From: Streptomyces malachitofuscus
GTDB taxonomy: Bacteria > Actinomycetota > Actinomycetes > Streptomycetales > Streptomycetaceae
Assembly: GCF_014650055.1 (NCBI RefSeq)
Contig: NZ_BMUF01000012.1
Span: 1-64,000 of the forward strand
Length of the DNA stretch: 64,000 bases
Reading direction: 5' to 3'
The translations under genes and the position numbers were made by a program. The number at the start of each line of letters is the position of its first letter. Position 1 is the stretch's first letter. The notes beneath the pieces are model-generated. The model made no database searches. It worked only from the letters and a program-made list of their open reading frames with translations, and was not told where the DNA came from. This document shows, piece by piece, positions 39,543-48,344 of this stretch.

Positions 39543-40619
39543 CTACGGCTGGTCGGTCAGGGTGCCGTGGAGCCTCAGGCGGGAGATGCCGCCGTCCGGG
39601 TGGATGTCGATGCGTGCGTGGGTGGCGAGCGCGGGGTCCGGGAGGACGAAGCGGTGGTTGGTGTCGGGCTGGAGGCGGGTGCGGGGCAGGATCTCCCGCC
39701 AGTCGCCGTCGTCTCCGTCCTTCACCGACACCGACGCCCAGCCGGCGCTGTTGCCCTTCAGATACGCCGTGTCGATCTCCAGCGCGCGGATCCGCGCCCG
39801 CCCCACCAGCCGGTAGCGGATCCAGTCGTGGCCGCGGTCACGGCGGCGCCGGGTCTCCCAGCCGTCGTCCATCTTGCGGGAACGGCCTGGCGCGATGGTG
39901 TTGGTGGCCGGTGAGTAGAAGCGGTCGGAGGCGTCCTCGACCCGGCCGCCGTTCTCCAGGGCGACGACGTCGAACGTGCCGAGCGCGGCCAGCCACGCCG
40001 GGTCCGGGACGACCTCGCCGTACACGCGCAGCCGGGCGATGCCGCCGTCGGGGTGCTGCTTGAGGCGCAGGTGGGTGAAGCGCTCCTCGGACGTCACGGC
40101 GAAGCCATTGGCCGCGTGACCGCCGACCGGGGTGCGCGGGACCAGCGTCGTCCACTTCACGTCGTCCGAGAGCAGTTCCTCCGGTGACGGGGCGCCCTCC
40201 ACACAGGTGCCCTCGACGGACACGGCCTGCGGGTAGTTGCCGCGGAAGTGGGCGGTGTCCACGACGATGCCGCGGACGACGCCTGGCGCGCCGAGCCGGA
40301 TCAGCGCCCAGTCGTGGTCCTCGTCCGTCGGCCAGGGGTCCCCGGCGGAGGTGCCGCGGCGCCGCCGGGTCTCCCAGCCGTCCATGATCTTGCCCTTGTG
40401 CCCGAAGTGCTCGGGGTCGAACTCGGCGCGGCCGGGCAGCAGGAGGTTCTCACGCTGGGCGAAGAACTCGTCGTTGGCGGCGATGACACCGGCTCCGAGC
40501 CGGCGGTCGGCGAGGTCGGCGTGGTGGGTGAAGGGGAAGTCGGCGGTGCGGTAGTCCGCGTACGGGTCGCCTCCGCTGTAGGGGTGTGCGTCGCCGGTGA
40601 AGCTCTCGATCGCCGTCAC
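39543..40619 (-). CDS. alc: Allantoicase
   Basis: 358 residues from the GTG at 40619, with AGGACCGG upstream. It has two homologous beta-sandwich halves, each with a DGWETRRRR motif (residues about 80 and 240) and an RLRxxG strand following HPDGGI. The enzyme hydrolyses allantoate to ureidoglycolate and urea. It is encoded 32 bp downstream of allantoinase on the same strand, so the two form an operon. The long frame to 42125 upstream of the GTG is antisense-like noise over allantoinase. Confidence 0.95.
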   Translation of the reverse strand: MTAIESFTGDAHPYSGGDPYADYRTADFPFTHHADLADRRLGAGVIAANDEFFAQRENLLLPGRAEFDPEHFGHKGKIMDGWETRRRRGTSAGDPWPTDEDHDWALIRLGAPGVVRGIVVDTAHFRGNYPQAVSVEGTCVEGAPSPEELLSDDVKWTTLVPRTPVGGHAANGFAVTSEERFTHLRLKQHPDGGIARLRVYGEVVPDPAWLAALGTFDVVALENGGRVEDASDRFYSPATNTIAPGRSRKMDDGWETRRRRDRGHDWIRYRLVGRARIRALEIDTAYLKGNSAGWASVSVKDGDDGDWREILPRTRLQPDTNHRFVLPDPALATHARIDIHPDGGISRLRLHGTLTDQP

Positions 40620-40651
40620 GGTGATCCGGTCCTGCCTTTCGTTTGTCGGTG

Positions 40652-41992
40652 TCAGTGGGTACGGGTGAGCAGTCGGCCCTTCGGTTCGGTGAACTCGCCG
40701 CCGGCCACGATGCGCCGCCCGCGCAGCCAGGTGGACCGGACGACGCCGTGGAGGGTCCTTCCCGCGTACGCCGTCACGCGGTTGCGGTGCTGGAGCGCCG
40801 CCGGGTCGACGGTGAAGGTCTCGTCGGGGGCGAGGACGGCGAAGTCGGCGTCGCGGCCGGGCGCGATGGCACCCTTGCGCGCGTCGAGGCCGGCCAGCCG
40901 GGCCGTTCGCGTCGACATCCAGCGCACCACGTCCTCCAGGCCGTGGCCGCGTCTGCGGGCCTCGGTCCAGACGGCCGGCAGGCTGAGCTGGAGGCCGGAG
41001 ATGCCGCCCCAGGCGGTCGAGAAGTCGTCCGTCTTGAGGTCGGCGGTGGACGGGGAGTGGTCGGTGACAACGCAGTCGATGGTGCCGTCCGCCAGGGCCT
41101 GCCAGAGCAGGTCCTGGTTGGCGGCCTCGCGGATGGGCGGGCAGCACTTGAACTCGCTGGCTCCGTCCGGGACTTCCTCCGCGGTGAGGGTGAGGTAGTG
41201 GGGGCAGGTCTCGACCGTGACCCGGACGCCGTCGGCCTTGGCCGCGGCGATCACCGGCAGCGCGTCGCTGGAGGAGAGGTGCAGTACGTGCACCCGCGCG
41301 CCCAGTCGTTTCGCCTGGTCGACGAGGTGGGCGATCGCGGTGTCCTCGGCGTCGCGGGGCCGGGAGGCGAGGAAGTCGGCGTACCTCGGGCCGCCGTGCT
41401 GCGGGGCGGCGGCGAGGTGGTGCGGGTCCTCGGCGTGCACGATCAGCAGGCCGTCGAAGGCGGCGATCTCCGCGAGGGAGCGGGCCAGTTGTTCCTGGCC
41501 GAGGTGCGGGAACTCGTCCACGCCGGAGGGCGACAGGAACGCCTTGAAGCCGAAGACGCCGGCCTCGTGCAGCGGGCGCAGGTCCTTGACGTTGTCCGGC
41601 AGGGCACCGCCCCAGAAGCCGACGTCGATGTGGGCCTTGTCGGCGGCGACGCGCTGTTTGGTGCGCAGGTGGTCGACGGTGGTGGTGGGCGGGAGGGAGT
41701 TGAGCGGCATGTCGATCAGCGTGGTGATGCCGCCGGCCGCCGCCGCGCGGGTGGCGGTCCAGAAGCCCTCCCACTCGGTGCGGCCGGGGTCGTTGACGTG
41801 CACGTGGGTGTCGACGAGGCCGGGCAGCAGGACGTCGTCGCCGAGATCCTCCAGGCGGGCGCCCGCGGGGACCGGTGCGTCGTACGGCTGCACGCCCGTG
41901 ATCGTGCCGTCGGTGACCGCGACGGACGCGGCGCGCGTTCCCTCGGGAGTGATGACGCGCGTCGAGCGCAGCACCAGTTCGGCGTCGGACAC
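40652..41992 (-). CDS. allB: Allantoinase
   Basis: 446 residues from the GTG at 41992, which has AGGAGG six bases upstream; a longer frame to 42028 lacks such a site and would cover the operator. Cyclic amidohydrolase metal ligands are in DTHVHVN, the carboxylated lysine in GFKAFLS, then HAEDPHH, LHLSSS and VVTDHSP. It opens the hydantoin ring of allantoin to allantoate. An AllR-type operator lies 32 bp upstream of its start. Confidence 0.96.
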   Translation of the reverse strand: MSDAELVLRSTRVITPEGTRAASVAVTDGTITGVQPYDAPVPAGARLEDLGDDVLLPGLVDTHVHVNDPGRTEWEGFWTATRAAAAGGITTLIDMPLNSLPPTTTVDHLRTKQRVAADKAHIDVGFWGGALPDNVKDLRPLHEAGVFGFKAFLSPSGVDEFPHLGQEQLARSLAEIAAFDGLLIVHAEDPHHLAAAPQHGGPRYADFLASRPRDAEDTAIAHLVDQAKRLGARVHVLHLSSSDALPVIAAAKADGVRVTVETCPHYLTLTAEEVPDGASEFKCCPPIREAANQDLLWQALADGTIDCVVTDHSPSTADLKTDDFSTAWGGISGLQLSLPAVWTEARRRGHGLEDVVRWMSTRTARLAGLDARKGAIAPGRDADFAVLAPDETFTVDPAALQHRNRVTAYAGRTLHGVVRSTWLRGRRIVAGGEFTEPKGRLLTRTH

Positions 41993-42023
41993 CCGGAACC
42001 TCCTGGACTTCCACCTGACGAAA

Positions 42024-42040
42024 TTCAACGTTCTGTTGAA
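42024..42040. promoter_or_regulatory. AllR operator candidate upstream of allantoinase
   Basis: TTCAACGTTCTGTTGAA is a 17-bp inverted repeat (TTCAAC, 5-nt spacer, GTTGAA). A closely related site (14 of 17 identical, opposite orientation) lies upstream of malate synthase at 44242-44258. IclR-family proteins bind such short palindromes, and the IclR gene is adjacent and divergent. Confidence 0.7.
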
Positions 42041-42234
42041 GGAGTCTTCCCCTCGACCCCCGGCCCGTCAAGGGCACACTTCCCGTACGGCAGGGGTCGA
42101 CGACCCGCTCTGGACGATTCCACAAAGCGGAATTAAACTTTCGACAAGCAGAACGTAGCTACGCACAAGCGGGGAGTCAACCGACTGCCGGGTAGGCTTC
42201 TGCCCTCCCTGCCCGCCCCGAAAGGAACGCGCCC

Positions 42235-43041
42235 GTGCCGACGTCCAGCGCCAGCACCACCGACTCCGCCCGGTCCGCCGCCAGTGGCGGCGTGCAGTCC
42301 CTCGAGCGCGCCTTCGATCTGCTCGAACGGATGGCGGACGCGGGGGGCGAGGTCGGCCTGAGCGAGCTGTCCGCGAGCAGCGGACTGCCGCTGCCGACGA
42401 TCCACCGTCTGATGCGCACGCTCGTCGCGTGCGGCTACGTGCGCCAGCAGCCCAACCGCCGGTACGCGCTCGGCCCCCGGCTGATCCGGCTCGGCGAGTC
42501 CGCCTCCCGGCTGCTGGGCACCTGGGCCCGGCCCTATCTGGCCCGTCTGGTGGAGGAGACCGGCGAGACGGCGAACATGGCGCTGCTCGACGGGGACGAG
42601 ATCGTCTACGTGGCACAGGTGCCGTCGAAGCACTCCATGCGGATGTTCACCGAGGTCGGGCGGCGGGTCCTGCCGCACTCCACCGGCGTGGGCAAGGCCC
42701 TGCTGTCCGGCTTCCCGCCGGAGGAGGTGCGGGCGCTGCTGGGACGCACGGGCATGCCGGCCGCGACGGACAAGACCATCACCACGCCGGAGGGCTTCCT
42801 CGCGGCGCTGGAGGACGTGCGCCGCCAGGGCTACGCGATCGACGACAACGAGCAGGAGATCGGCGTCCGCTGTCTCGCGGTCCCGGTGCCGGACTCCCCC
42901 ACGGCGGCGGCGATCTCGATCTCGGGTCCCGCGGGCCGGGTCACGGAGTCGGCGACGGAGAAGATCGTCCCGGTGCTCCAGCAGATCGCGGTGGAACTCT
43001 CCCAGGCACTCACCACCCCCGGAACCGCCCCGAGCGCCTGA
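42235..43041 (+). CDS. allR: IclR-family regulator AllR
   Basis: 268 residues, GTG start with GAAAGGAA upstream. The N-terminal winged helix includes SLERAFDLLERM and SGLPLPTIHRLMRTL. The C-terminal IclR effector domain includes HSTGVGKALLSGF and DDNEQEIGVRCLAVPV. In S. coelicolor the equivalent protein represses allantoin genes and is released by glyoxylate-related ligands. It is divergent from allantoinase, which it should repress through the TTCAAC-GTTGAA site. Confidence 0.93.
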   Translation: MPTSSASTTDSARSAASGGVQSLERAFDLLERMADAGGEVGLSELSASSGLPLPTIHRLMRTLVACGYVRQQPNRRYALGPRLIRLGESASRLLGTWARPYLARLVEETGETANMALLDGDEIVYVAQVPSKHSMRMFTEVGRRVLPHSTGVGKALLSGFPPEEVRALLGRTGMPAATDKTITTPEGFLAALEDVRRQGYAIDDNEQEIGVRCLAVPVPDSPTAAAISISGPAGRVTESATEKIVPVLQQIAVELSQALTTPGTAPSA

Positions 43042-43072
43042 CCGCCCGGCGCCTCGCCCGTACAGATGTGCG

Positions 43073-43387
43073 TCAACCGCGCGGTGACCGGCCGAACAGG
43101 TCCACGGCCTCGCGGAGTTCGCGCACGCCCGGCCCCAGAGCGCTGACCGAGCCGATGGCCCCCGCGATCAGCAGCAGGGAACGGCGCAGCCGGGGGATCT
43201 CGGGATGGTCGGCGGTGGCCAGTGCGGCCAGCGCGGCGAGTTCCTCCTCCGCGATGCTCCGGTCCCGGAACTCCGCGGGATGGGCGGCCAGTTGGCGGCG
43301 TAACCGGGACACGGCGGAGCGCAGCTCCGTCACCCGCGGGTCCACCTGACTGCCGGGCACACGCCTCTGCTCCACGCTCCGCAACAC
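43073..43387 (-). CDS. Small helical protein, DUF5955-like
   Basis: 104 residues from the GTG at 43387, preceded by GGGGGAGGACT. It is predicted to be largely alpha-helical, with an Ala/Leu/Arg-rich pattern (ELRSAVSRLRRQLAAHP, EEELAALAALA). It resembles the short Streptomyces-specific DUF5955 proteins, recognised from memory. No function is known. It converges on allR. Confidence 0.65.
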   Translation of the reverse strand: MLRSVEQRRVPGSQVDPRVTELRSAVSRLRRQLAAHPAEFRDRSIAEEELAALAALATADHPEIPRLRRSLLLIAGAIGSVSALGPGVRELREAVDLFGRSPRG

Positions 43388-43592
43388 AGTCCTCCCCCTG
43401 GCATGTCGTTGTGCGCCGCCACGGCCGGCCCCTCAGCTCCCCGCCGGCCGGTGCGCGCCAGTAAACGCCACCCCGGGGCCTTTGCGCCAGTCCGCTGCGT
43501 CATCGACTTGTTCCGCAGCGTGACACCGTGGCCCGGGGCATCCATTTCCGCGCCGCCCCGTCATCGCCCGGCGGGTGGGGTATGCAGGACGC

Positions 43593-44192
43593 ATGACGGA
43601 CGACGAAGCTCAGGTCGCGGGAGTGCTGCTGGCGGCGGGCGGCGGCCGGCGTCTCGGCGGGCGGCCCAAGGCCCTGCTCACCCACCGGGGGCGTCCACTG
43701 GTGGAGCACGCGGCGGCGGTTCTGCGCGCGGGCGGCTGTGCGCGCGTGCACGTGGTACTCGGCGCGCGGGCGGACGAGGTGCGCGCCCGCGCCGCCCTGC
43801 CGGACTGCGTACTCGTCGACAACCCGGCGTGGGAGCAGGGCATGGGCACTTCCCTGCGGGCGGGACTGGACTCCCTGGCCGGCACGGGCGCGCGGGCGGC
43901 GCTGGTCTGCCTGGTCGACCAGCCGGGGATCGGCCCGGAGGCCGTCGCACGGGTACTCGGCGCATACGAGTCCGACCGGTCCCTGGTCTCGGCCGCCTAC
44001 GACGGCGTGCGCGGCCATCCCGTTCTGTTCGGCGCCGCCCACTGGCCGGGGATCGCCGCGACTGCGACCGGCGACCGAGGGGCACGCGCCTATCTGAAGG
44101 AGCACGCGGACCGGGTGGCCCTCGTCGAGTGCGGTGACGTGGCCGAGGCGTACGACATCGACACCGAAGCCGATCTGGCGCACCTTGAATGA
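43593..44192 (+). CDS. MocA/MobA-like molybdenum-cofactor nucleotidyltransferase
   Basis: 199 residues from the ATG at 43593. The nucleotide-binding motif is AGVLLAAGGGRRLGGRPKALL, followed by VCLVDQPGI (metal-binding Asp) and RGHPVLF, which are typical of MocA-type CTP:molybdopterin cytidylyltransferases. MCD cofactor serves xanthine-dehydrogenase-family enzymes, which fits a purine/allantoin catabolic neighbourhood. A MobA-type GTP specificity or another NTP transferase role is possible. Confidence 0.8.
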   Translation: MTDDEAQVAGVLLAAGGGRRLGGRPKALLTHRGRPLVEHAAAVLRAGGCARVHVVLGARADEVRARAALPDCVLVDNPAWEQGMGTSLRAGLDSLAGTGARAALVCLVDQPGIGPEAVARVLGAYESDRSLVSAAYDGVRGHPVLFGAAHWPGIAATATGDRGARAYLKEHADRVALVECGDVAEAYDIDTEADLAHLE

Positions 44193-44241
44193 GCCGGGAT
44201 GGCACCGAGCGCCAGGTTCCCTCGACCCGGAGAATCTCGAC

Positions 44242-44258
44242 ATCAACAAAACATTGAA
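44242..44258. promoter_or_regulatory. AllR operator candidate upstream of malate synthase
   Basis: On the minus strand this reads TTCAATGTTTTGTTGAT, matching the allantoinase operator TTCAACGTTCTGTTGAA at 14 of 17 positions. It lies about 120 bp upstream of aceB and fits coordinate induction of glyoxylate-consuming malate synthase with allantoin breakdown. Confidence 0.6.
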
Positions 44259-44380
44259 CTTCCACCATGAGGAAACTACTATCCACTGATCAGAAGCGCC
44301 CGACGTCCGTACGGGCGTCCGCAGCCCTGCCCGGGCCGACCGGCACCCGGTGCCATGCACGCCGAAGGAAGTGACAGCTG

Positions 44381-46006
44381 ATGTCCGCACCAGCGCCGTC
44401 CCCGCTGGCCATCGTCGACGCCGAGGCCCTGCCCCGGCAGGAGGAGGTCCTCACCGAGCCGGCGCTCGCCTTCGTGGCCGCGCTGCACCGGCGGTTCACG
44501 CCCCGGCGCGACGAGCTCCTCGCCCGCCGCGCGCAGCGCCGCGCCGAGATCGCCCGCACCTCCACGCTCGACTTCCTCCCGGAGACGGCCGCGGTCCGCG
44601 CGGACGACTCCTGGAGGGTGGCACCGGCACCCGCGGCCCTCGAGGACCGCCGTGTCGAGATCACCGGCCCCACCGACCGCAAGATGACCATCAACGCGCT
44701 CAACTCCGGCGCGCGGGTCTGGCTCGCGGACTTCGAGGACGCCTCGGCACCCACCTGGGAGAACGTGGTCACCGGCCAGCTCAACCTGATCGACGCCTAC
44801 ACGCGCAGCATCGACTTCACCGACCCGGGGTCCGGCAAGTCCTACGCCCTGCGCCCGAATGAGGAGCTGGCGACGGTCGTGATGCGCCCGCGCGGCTGGC
44901 ACCTGAACGAGCGTCACCTCACCGACGCCGACGGCACCCCCGTCCCCGGCGCGCTCGTCGACTTCGGTCTGTACTTCTTCCACAACGCCAAGCGGCTGAT
45001 CGACCTCGGCAAGGGCCCGTACTTCTACCTCCCCAAGACGGAGTCGCACCTGGAGGCCCGGCTGTGGAACGAGGTGTTCGTCTTCGCACAGGACTACATG
45101 GGCGTCCCCCAGGGAACTGTGCGCGCCACCGTCCTGATCGAGACGATCACGGCCGCGTACGAGATGGAGGAGATCCTCTACGAACTGCGCGACCACGCCT
45201 CGGGGCTGAACGCCGGCCGCTGGGACTACCTCTTCTCCATCGTCAAGAACTTCCGTGACGGCGGGCCGAAGTTCGTGCTCCCGGACCGCAACGCGGTCAC
45301 CATGACCGCCCCGTTCATGCGCGCCTACACCGAACTCCTCGTGCGCACCTGTCACAAGCGCGGCGCGCACGCGATCGGCGGCATGGCGGCGTTCATCCCG
45401 TCCCGCCGGGACGCGGAGGTCAACAAGGTGGCCTTCGAGAAGGTCCGCGCCGACAAGGACCGCGAGGCGAACGACGGCTTCGACGGCTCCTGGGTCGCCC
45501 ACCCCGACCTGGTCCCGATCGCCATGGAGTCCTTCGACCGCGTGCTCGGCGACCGGCCCCACCAGAAGGACCGCCTCCGCGAGGACGTCGACGTCAAGGC
45601 GGAGGACCTCATCGCCGTCGACTCCCTGGACGCCAAGCCGACGTACGCGGGCCTGGTCAACGCCGTGCAGGTGGGGATCCGCTACATCGAGGCCTGGCTG
45701 CGCGGACTCGGCGCGGTCGCCATCTTCAACCTGATGGAGGACGCGGCCACCGCCGAGATCTCCCGCTCCCAGATCTGGCAGTGGATCAACGCCGAGGTCG
45801 TGCTCGACAACGGCGAGCAGGTCACCGCCGAGCTGGCCCGCAAGGTCGCCGCCGAGGAACTGGCGGGCATCCGCGCGGAGCTCGGCGAGGAGGCGTTCGC
45901 GGCGGGCAACTGGCAGCAGGCCCACGACCTGCTGCTGAAGGTCTCCCTCGACGAGGACTACGCCGACTTCCTCACCCTGCCGGCGTACGAGCAGCTCAGG
46001 GGCTGA
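44381..46006 (+). CDS. aceB: Malate synthase A
   Basis: 541 residues, the usual malate synthase A length, with GGAAGTGA upstream of the ATG. Key features are RPRGWHLNE in the active site and the family signature MEDAATAEISRSQIWQW. It condenses glyoxylate with acetyl-CoA to malate. Glyoxylate is the end product of ureidoglycolate cleavage, so this enzyme completes the allantoin route encoded next door. Isocitrate lyase is not in the window. Confidence 0.97.
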   Translation: MSAPAPSPLAIVDAEALPRQEEVLTEPALAFVAALHRRFTPRRDELLARRAQRRAEIARTSTLDFLPETAAVRADDSWRVAPAPAALEDRRVEITGPTDRKMTINALNSGARVWLADFEDASAPTWENVVTGQLNLIDAYTRSIDFTDPGSGKSYALRPNEELATVVMRPRGWHLNERHLTDADGTPVPGALVDFGLYFFHNAKRLIDLGKGPYFYLPKTESHLEARLWNEVFVFAQDYMGVPQGTVRATVLIETITAAYEMEEILYELRDHASGLNAGRWDYLFSIVKNFRDGGPKFVLPDRNAVTMTAPFMRAYTELLVRTCHKRGAHAIGGMAAFIPSRRDAEVNKVAFEKVRADKDREANDGFDGSWVAHPDLVPIAMESFDRVLGDRPHQKDRLREDVDVKAEDLIAVDSLDAKPTYAGLVNAVQVGIRYIEAWLRGLGAVAIFNLMEDAATAEISRSQIWQWINAEVVLDNGEQVTAELARKVAAEELAGIRAELGEEAFAAGNWQQAHDLLLKVSLDEDYADFLTLPAYEQLRG

Positions 46007-46012
46007 GCCCAA

Positions 46013-46055
46013 GGTGACGGCCGTGCCGCCCTCCGGGAGCCGCCCGGCCGTCACC
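46013..46055. terminator. Bidirectional hairpin between convergent genes
   Basis: GGTGACGGCC (46013-46022) pairs perfectly with GGCCGTCACC (46046-46055) across a GC-rich loop that can itself fold. It lies between the stops of malate synthase and the HipA-like gene. The HipA stop codon falls inside the right arm. Confidence 0.7.
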
Positions 46056-46965
46056 CCAGATGCGCCGACCAGTCCCGTTCCGCCGCCGGCTTTCCGTGCA
46101 GGTCCGGAACGCGCTTCAGCCAGTCCGGACGCCCCCGCTGCGTCCGGGCCGCCCGCCGGGCGTTCTCCTCCGCGAGTGTCTCCGCGGAGGGGAAGTCGGT
46201 GGGCAGCCAGGCCCCCGACGACCGCACGCGCGCGTGCAGGTACGCCACATAGGCCTCCCGGACCTCGTCGGGCGTGGCGAACCGGGAGTCGCCCGCCAGC
46301 CAGTCCTCGGGAACCTCTGCGGCGATGGACCGCAGCAGCTCCTCGGTCACCTTCGGCGCCAGCTCGGCGTCCGCCGCCCGCACATCGGGCCCGTAGTGCC
46401 CGAGGGCGTGGTGACGGAAGTCGTACGCCTTGGCCGGATCGGAGCCCTCCCAGCGGTGGTGGAAGACGAGCGCCGCCCCGTGGTCGATGAGCCACAGCCG
46501 CGCCGGTGCGACGCCCCGCGTCGGCCAGACCACCAGATTGGAACTGTGGACCGTCCGGTCCACGTTCACCGTCAGGGCGTCGAGCCAGACGATCCGCCCG
46601 GCCTCCAGCGGATCGACGTCGAAGTCCCGGGCGACCTCCGGGGTGAAGTCCCGCGCGCCCGACAGGTAGTCCATGCCGAGATTGACGCCGGCGCTGGCGG
46701 CGTGCAGCTCGCGCACCTCCTGGTGCGGCTCGTCGGCCGCCACCGCCGGATCGAAGTGGACCAGCACCAGCTCCGGGAACCGCAGCCCCAGCGCCCGCGC
46801 CAGCTCCCCCACGATCACCTCGGCGACCAGTGCCTTGCGCCCCTGCGCGGACCCGGTGAACTTGACGACGTACGTCCCGAGGTCGTCGGCCTCGACGACG
46901 GCGGGGACGGAACCGCCCGATGTCAGGGGGGCGACGTAGCGGGCCGCGGTGACCTCTTTCAGCAT
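46051..46965 (-). CDS. HipA-family kinase-like protein (solo)
   Basis: 304 residues from the ATG at 46965. It resembles the solitary HipA-like kinases common in actinobacteria, with an N-terminal nucleotide-binding region (YVVKFTGSAQGRKALVAEVI) and a catalytic region (LDALTVNVDRTVHSSNLVVW, then LWLIDHGAALVF), where the NxDR and IDHG motifs stand for the kinase catalytic and metal-binding Asp. There is no HipB-like antitoxin next to it, so a toxin-antitoxin pair is not supported. Its substrate is unknown. Confidence 0.8.
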   Translation of the reverse strand: MLKEVTAARYVAPLTSGGSVPAVVEADDLGTYVVKFTGSAQGRKALVAEVIVGELARALGLRFPELVLVHFDPAVAADEPHQEVRELHAASAGVNLGMDYLSGARDFTPEVARDFDVDPLEAGRIVWLDALTVNVDRTVHSSNLVVWPTRGVAPARLWLIDHGAALVFHHRWEGSDPAKAYDFRHHALGHYGPDVRAADAELAPKVTEELLRSIAAEVPEDWLAGDSRFATPDEVREAYVAYLHARVRSSGAWLPTDFPSAETLAEENARRAARTQRGRPDWLKRVPDLHGKPAAERDWSAHLG

Positions 46966-47197
46966 CCTGCGTGCGCCCCCTGCTTCCGGCCGTCGGCGTG
47001 GTACCCGAAAGGGGCATCGTAACCCGGGGCAACAAGCGGAAAGAGCGTCGACCCGTCCCGCGTAATACAAGGTCGGCGCATTCTCCCGAATTCGATGACG
47101 ACGCAGGTCGAGATCCTTCCGGCCCGTCCACTACTCGATCGAGCAGTGGCCACTACCCACCTTGGAGTCCTGGTGGTGTTGCTGCGGCGGAGGACGG

Positions 47198-48295
47198 ATG
47201 GCGATGATACCGAGGGAAGACGGACGGCCTTCCGTCGAGGCGCTCAAACCTACCTTCCGACAGGTGAATGATCGCATGTGGAGTAATGTAGAGGCCCGGA
47301 CAACGAAAAACAACTCCGCCGACAACGCATTTCCAGTGCAAAAAGTGCCGATCTCCGCACTGCTTCCCGCCGATTCCCCCCGGCTCGCCGGGGAGAACCC
47401 CGAACATGTGGAATTGCTGGCGGCAACGCGCGATCTGCCGCCGATTCTCGTCCAGCGGAGCACGATGCGCGTGATCGACGGCATGCACCGGGTGCGGGCC
47501 GCGCTGCTCCGGGGCGAGGAGACGATCGCCGTCACCTTCTTCGAGGGGGACGACGGCGAGGCATTCCTCCGTGCCGTCGACGCCAACATCAGGCACGGAC
47601 TGCCGCTCTCCCTGGCGGACCGGGAGGCCGCGGCCCGCCGGATCCTCGCGAACCGGCCGCAGTGGTCGGACCGCACCGTCGCGACCGCCACCGGACTGTC
47701 CCACACGACGGTGGGGGCGATCCGACGCCGGTCCGGTCTCCCGGCCGCGCAGGACGGCAGCCGGGTCGGAAGGGACGGCCGGGCCCGCCCCGTGGACGCC
47801 GCGGCGGGCAGGCGCCGGGCGAGCGAGGTCATCGCCAGGCAGCCCGACGCTCCGCTGCGGGCCATCGCCAGGGAGGCCGGCATATCGGTGGGGACGGCCC
47901 GGGACGTGCGAGAACGCCTGCGAGCGGGCCGGGACCCCGTCCCGGAGTCCCAGCGCCGCCCCGCCCGGGAGCCCGTCCCGTCCGCCGGCGGCCCGGCGGA
48001 GTCGCCGGCGCAGGGCGCGGGCGGCACCCGGCAGGGCCCGGACTGGCGCTCGGTGGTGGGCAGTCTGAGCCGGGACCCCGCGGTGCGCTACGCGCAGAAC
48101 GGCCGGGCCTTCGTCCGGTGGGTCGACGGCCATGTGATCGAACCCGTCGAATGGTGCGAACTCATCGACGCCGTGCCGCCGCACTGGCAGCACTCCGTGG
48201 CCGAACTGGCCCGGTCCTGCGCCGGCGCATGGCTGGAGTTCGCGCGGGAGCTCGAACAGCGGGCCCGGACGACGTCCGAGCCGGGAGTGGCGTGA
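47198..48295 (+). CDS. StrR/NovG-type ParB-fold pathway regulator
   Basis: 365 residues from the ATG at 47198, preceded by GGAGGACGG; 47204 is an alternative start. The ParB N-terminal fold contains VPISALLPADSPRLAGE, PPILVQRSTMRVIDGMHR and LPLSLADREAAARRIL, followed by a helix-turn-helix (DRTVATATGLSHTTVGAIRRR) and a second one (REAGISVGTARDVRERL). This layout is that of StrR, NovG and Bbr, activators of antibiotic clusters. The first 150 bp are less GC-rich than the surroundings. It is probably the cluster-situated activator of the aromatic cluster that follows. Confidence 0.88.
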   Translation: MAMIPREDGRPSVEALKPTFRQVNDRMWSNVEARTTKNNSADNAFPVQKVPISALLPADSPRLAGENPEHVELLAATRDLPPILVQRSTMRVIDGMHRVRAALLRGEETIAVTFFEGDDGEAFLRAVDANIRHGLPLSLADREAAARRILANRPQWSDRTVATATGLSHTTVGAIRRRSGLPAAQDGSRVGRDGRARPVDAAAGRRRASEVIARQPDAPLRAIAREAGISVGTARDVRERLRAGRDPVPESQRRPAREPVPSAGGPAESPAQGAGGTRQGPDWRSVVGSLSRDPAVRYAQNGRAFVRWVDGHVIEPVEWCELIDAVPPHWQHSVAELARSCAGAWLEFARELEQRARTTSEPGVA

Positions 48296-48344
48296 GCGGG
48301 GTTCCGGCGGATTCCCGGGCGGTGGGCCCGGCGAGGGGGAAAGC

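Noticed and set aside
46051..46965. HipBA toxin-antitoxin module
   Set aside because: No HipB-like small DNA-binding gene lies on either side.
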